8,151 nt of DNA from positions 1 to 8,151 of the forward strand of contig JAAZLQ010000192.1 of the NCBI GenBank assembly GCA_012799255.1, written 5' to 3'. The position numbers and the translations under genes were made by a program. The DNA is from Bacillota bacterium (lineage in GTDB: Bacteria > Bacillota_G > Limnochordia > DTU010). Position 1 is the stretch's first letter, and each line of letters starts with the position of its first letter. Shown here in pieces: positions 6,714 through 8,151 of this stretch. The notes under the pieces were generated by a model. That model did not search any database, had not been told where the DNA came from, and saw only the letters and a list, made by a program, of their open reading frames with translations.

Positions 6714-8000
6714 GTGCAGCTTAAAGTTGGTAATATCTTCATCAACGATTTACAGTTCGGACCGAAAACCGAGGTCAAAGACCACACCCTATTTGTTGAC
6801 AAGGAAGAACTAACCGAACTGTTGTTGCAGGACGAACATTTGGCACAGGTCACCATTGAAATCGCCCATCCCGGTGATTCCATCCGGATCATGCCTGTAA
6901 AGGACGTTATCGAACCCCGAGTGAAACCTGAGCAGGAAGGTGGAATCTTCCCAGGGATGGTCAGTAAAATGTTCACTGCCGGTTCTGGTGTTACCCATGT
7001 ACTCAAAGGAGTCAGCGTAGTGACAACTGGTAAGATCGTAGGTTACCAAGAGGGCATCATAGATATGCAAGGTCCTGGTGCCGATCTTACTCCCTTTTCC
7101 AAGCTCCACAATCTAGTCATTGTGGCGAAGCCTGTTGCTGGTGTGACTCCCTATCAACACGAGGCAGCCTTGAGAAAAATGGGGCTTAGGGCAGCAAACT
7201 ATTTAGGAGAGGCGGCTCGCTCCCTCACTCCAGACGAAACGCTAAGCTATGAGCTTTTACCCGTAGCAAAATATCATGAGAAGTATCCCGATCTGCCCAA
7301 GATCGCTTATGTGTATATGTTACAGAGCCAAGGTTTGCTCCACGACACCTATTACTACGGTGTTGATGCGAAAAACATGGTACCTACGTTCATGCATCCC
7401 ACAGAAGTAATGGATGGTGCTATCGTCAGTGGTAACTGTGTCTCAGCCTGTGACAAAAACACTACCTATCATCATTTGAATAACCCTGTCATTCACGATC
7501 TTTTGCGGCGTCACGGTAAGGATCTGTGCTTTGTGGGTTGTGTGATTACGAATGAGAATGTGACGCTCCTGGACAAACAACGGTCCAGCGATCTCACTGC
7601 CAAATTAGTGGAATATTTAGGTGTGGACGGCGTGATTATCAGTGAAGAGGGCTTTGGCAATCCTGATACTGATTTGATCATGAACTGTACAAAAATCGAA
7701 GGCAAAGGCATTAGAACTGTGCTCATTACCGATGAGTATGCCGGACAAGATGGCACAAGTCAGTCGTTAGCTGATGGAAGCCCCTTAGCTGACGCCATAG
7801 TAACAGGCGGAAACGCCAACGAGTTGGTTACTTTGCCACCTATGGACAAGATAATCGGCAATATAGATCCTGTAGAAGTGATTGCTGGAGGTTTTAAAGG
7901 AAACCGAAGTGCTGACGGTTCCATTACGGTTGAACTACAAGCCATAATTGGAGCAACAAACGAACTCGGATTCAATAAACTAACGACTCGCGAACATTAG
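6714..8000 (+). CDS. grdE: Glycine reductase component B alpha/beta proprotein GrdE
   Basis: A 428-residue proprotein of the substrate-binding component B of glycine/sarcosine/betaine reductase. In the family the chain cuts itself between Asn and Cys, turning the Cys into a pyruvoyl group that forms a Schiff base with the amino acid; the selenoprotein partner GrdB then cleaves the C-N bond, passing a carboxymethyl group to GrdA. The cleavage site is visible as [13 protein letters not shown], with N241-C242, the same Cys number I recall for E. acidaminophilum GrdE. Cutting here would give an N-terminal piece of 241 residues and a pyruvoyl piece of 187. The N-terminus [16 protein letters not shown] is typical. 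The start is GTG, with AGGAGG 7 nt upstream. It lies between thioredoxin and grdA, as in glycine reductase operons. The sarcosine (GrdG) and betaine (GrdI) paralogues are similar, so substrate rests on context until grdB is seen. Confidence 0.95.
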   Translation: MQLKVGNIFINDLQFGPKTEVKDHTLFVDKEELTELLLQDEHLAQVTIEIAHPGDSIRIMPVKDVIEPRVKPEQEGGIFPGMVSKMFTAGSGVTHVLKGVSVVTTGKIVGYQEGIIDMQGPGADLTPFSKLHNLVIVAKPVAGVTPYQHEAALRKMGLRAANYLGEAARSLTPDETLSYELLPVAKYHEKYPDLPKIAYVYMLQSQGLLHDTYYYGVDAKNMVPTFMHPTEVMDGAIVSGNCVSACDKNTTYHHLNNPVIHDLLRRHGKDLCFVGCVITNENVTLLDKQRSSDLTAKLVEYLGVDGVIISEEGFGNPDTDLIMNCTKIEGKGIRTVLITDEYAGQDGTSQSLADGSPLADAIVTGGNANELVTLPPMDKIIGNIDPVEVIAGGFKGNRSADGSITVELQAIIGATNELGFNKLTTREH

Positions 8001-8010
8001 AAAAGGAGGA
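8001..8010 (+). promoter_or_regulatory. grdA ribosome binding site
   Basis: AAAAGGAGGA follows the grdE stop codon directly; GGAGG (8005-8009) ends 8 nt before the grdA ATG. This near-perfect site in a 17-nt gap shows that the short frame after it is a real, well-translated gene although it meets a TGA after 43 codons. Confidence 0.9.
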
Positions 8011-8017
8011 ATCGGTC

Positions 8018-8151
8018 ATGATCGATCTAAAAGGCAAACACATTGCCATCATCGGAGATCGTGATGGCATCCCTGGTCCAGCCATTGAAGAGTGCCTAAA
8101 GAACTCTGGCGGAACAGTAGTTTTTTCCACCACCGAATGCTTTGTTTGAAC
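8018..8151 (+). CDS. grdA: Glycine/sarcosine/betaine reductase selenoprotein A (GrdA), N-terminal part with Sec codon
   Basis: The start of selenoprotein A, the small carrier that takes the carboxymethyl group from component B onto selenium and passes it to component C (GrdC/GrdD), giving acetyl phosphate. 44 codons are visible. They include [16 protein letters not shown] (13-28), a family hallmark, and end STTECFV followed by TGA (8147-8149). In GrdA that position is selenocysteine, in the redox motif CFVU (C41, U44), followed by Thr; the two remaining bases, AC, fit a Thr codon. The TGA is therefore read as Sec, and the gene runs on beyond the window to an expected total of about 150-160 residues. 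Bacterial SECIS hairpins lie directly after the UGA, so this one is outside the window. A naive reading gives a 43-residue ORF and misses the gene. The host must have SelA, SelB, SelC and SelD elsewhere. Confidence 0.95.

Noticed and set aside
8018..8149. A 43-residue hypothetical ORF or truncated pseudogene ending in TGA
   Set aside because: The TGA sits exactly at the GrdA selenocysteine position after CFV, so it is decoded as Sec.
1..8151. CRISPR arrays, tRNA/rRNA genes, insertion sequences or prophage parts
   Set aside because: No regularly spaced repeats, tRNA-like folds, transposase motifs or phage genes were seen; the window is ordinary metabolic chromosome.

Overview
The window suggests a strictly anaerobic, probably spore-forming member of the Firmicutes (Clostridia-like). 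It encodes a single-chain pyruvate:ferredoxin oxidoreductase, the start of a selenium-dependent glycine reductase operon with an in-frame UGA selenocysteine codon, and a small spore-associated protein of the DUF3787 type. Shine-Dalgarno sites are strong and close to AAGGAGG. The species cannot be fixed from the sequence alone.

Layout: transcription units alternate in direction. (1) 1-1149 (+) is the C-terminal half of a GH65 disaccharide phosphorylase, closed by an intrinsic terminator at 1165-1194. (2) 1193-2251 (-) is an M42 metallo-aminopeptidase, convergent with unit 1. Its stop codon lies in the T-tract of that terminator. (3) 2363-2533 (+) is a 56-residue DUF3787-like gene, divergent from the peptidase and followed by a strong hairpin at 2559-2589. 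(4) 2589-6119 (-) is a complete 1176-residue PFOR, convergent with unit 3. (5) 6374-8151 (+), divergent from PFOR, is the start of a glycine reductase operon: an unusual thioredoxin, grdE, then grdA, which the window edge cuts 2 nt after its Sec codon. No gap longer than 300 bp lacks a gene. The largest is the 254-bp PFOR/thioredoxin divergent region (6120-6373), which carries a Rex-box-like palindrome and a separated inverted repeat.

How the genes fit together: PFOR oxidises pyruvate to acetyl-CoA and reduces ferredoxin. Glycine reductase is the matching electron sink: the thioredoxin supplies electrons, GrdE (pyruvoyl protein) activates the amino acid substrate, and GrdA (selenoprotein A) carries the carboxymethyl group towards acetyl phosphate. 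The window thus holds both an oxidative and a reductive arm of Stickland-type fermentation, facing away from each other across one control region. The peptidase could supply amino acids and the phosphorylase handles alpha-glucobiose; neither is clearly linked to the Grd system. All gene families here are known. The points worth a second look are the Sec codon that hides grdA, the RCKPC thioredoxin with no adjacent thioredoxin reductase gene, and the candidate redox operator.
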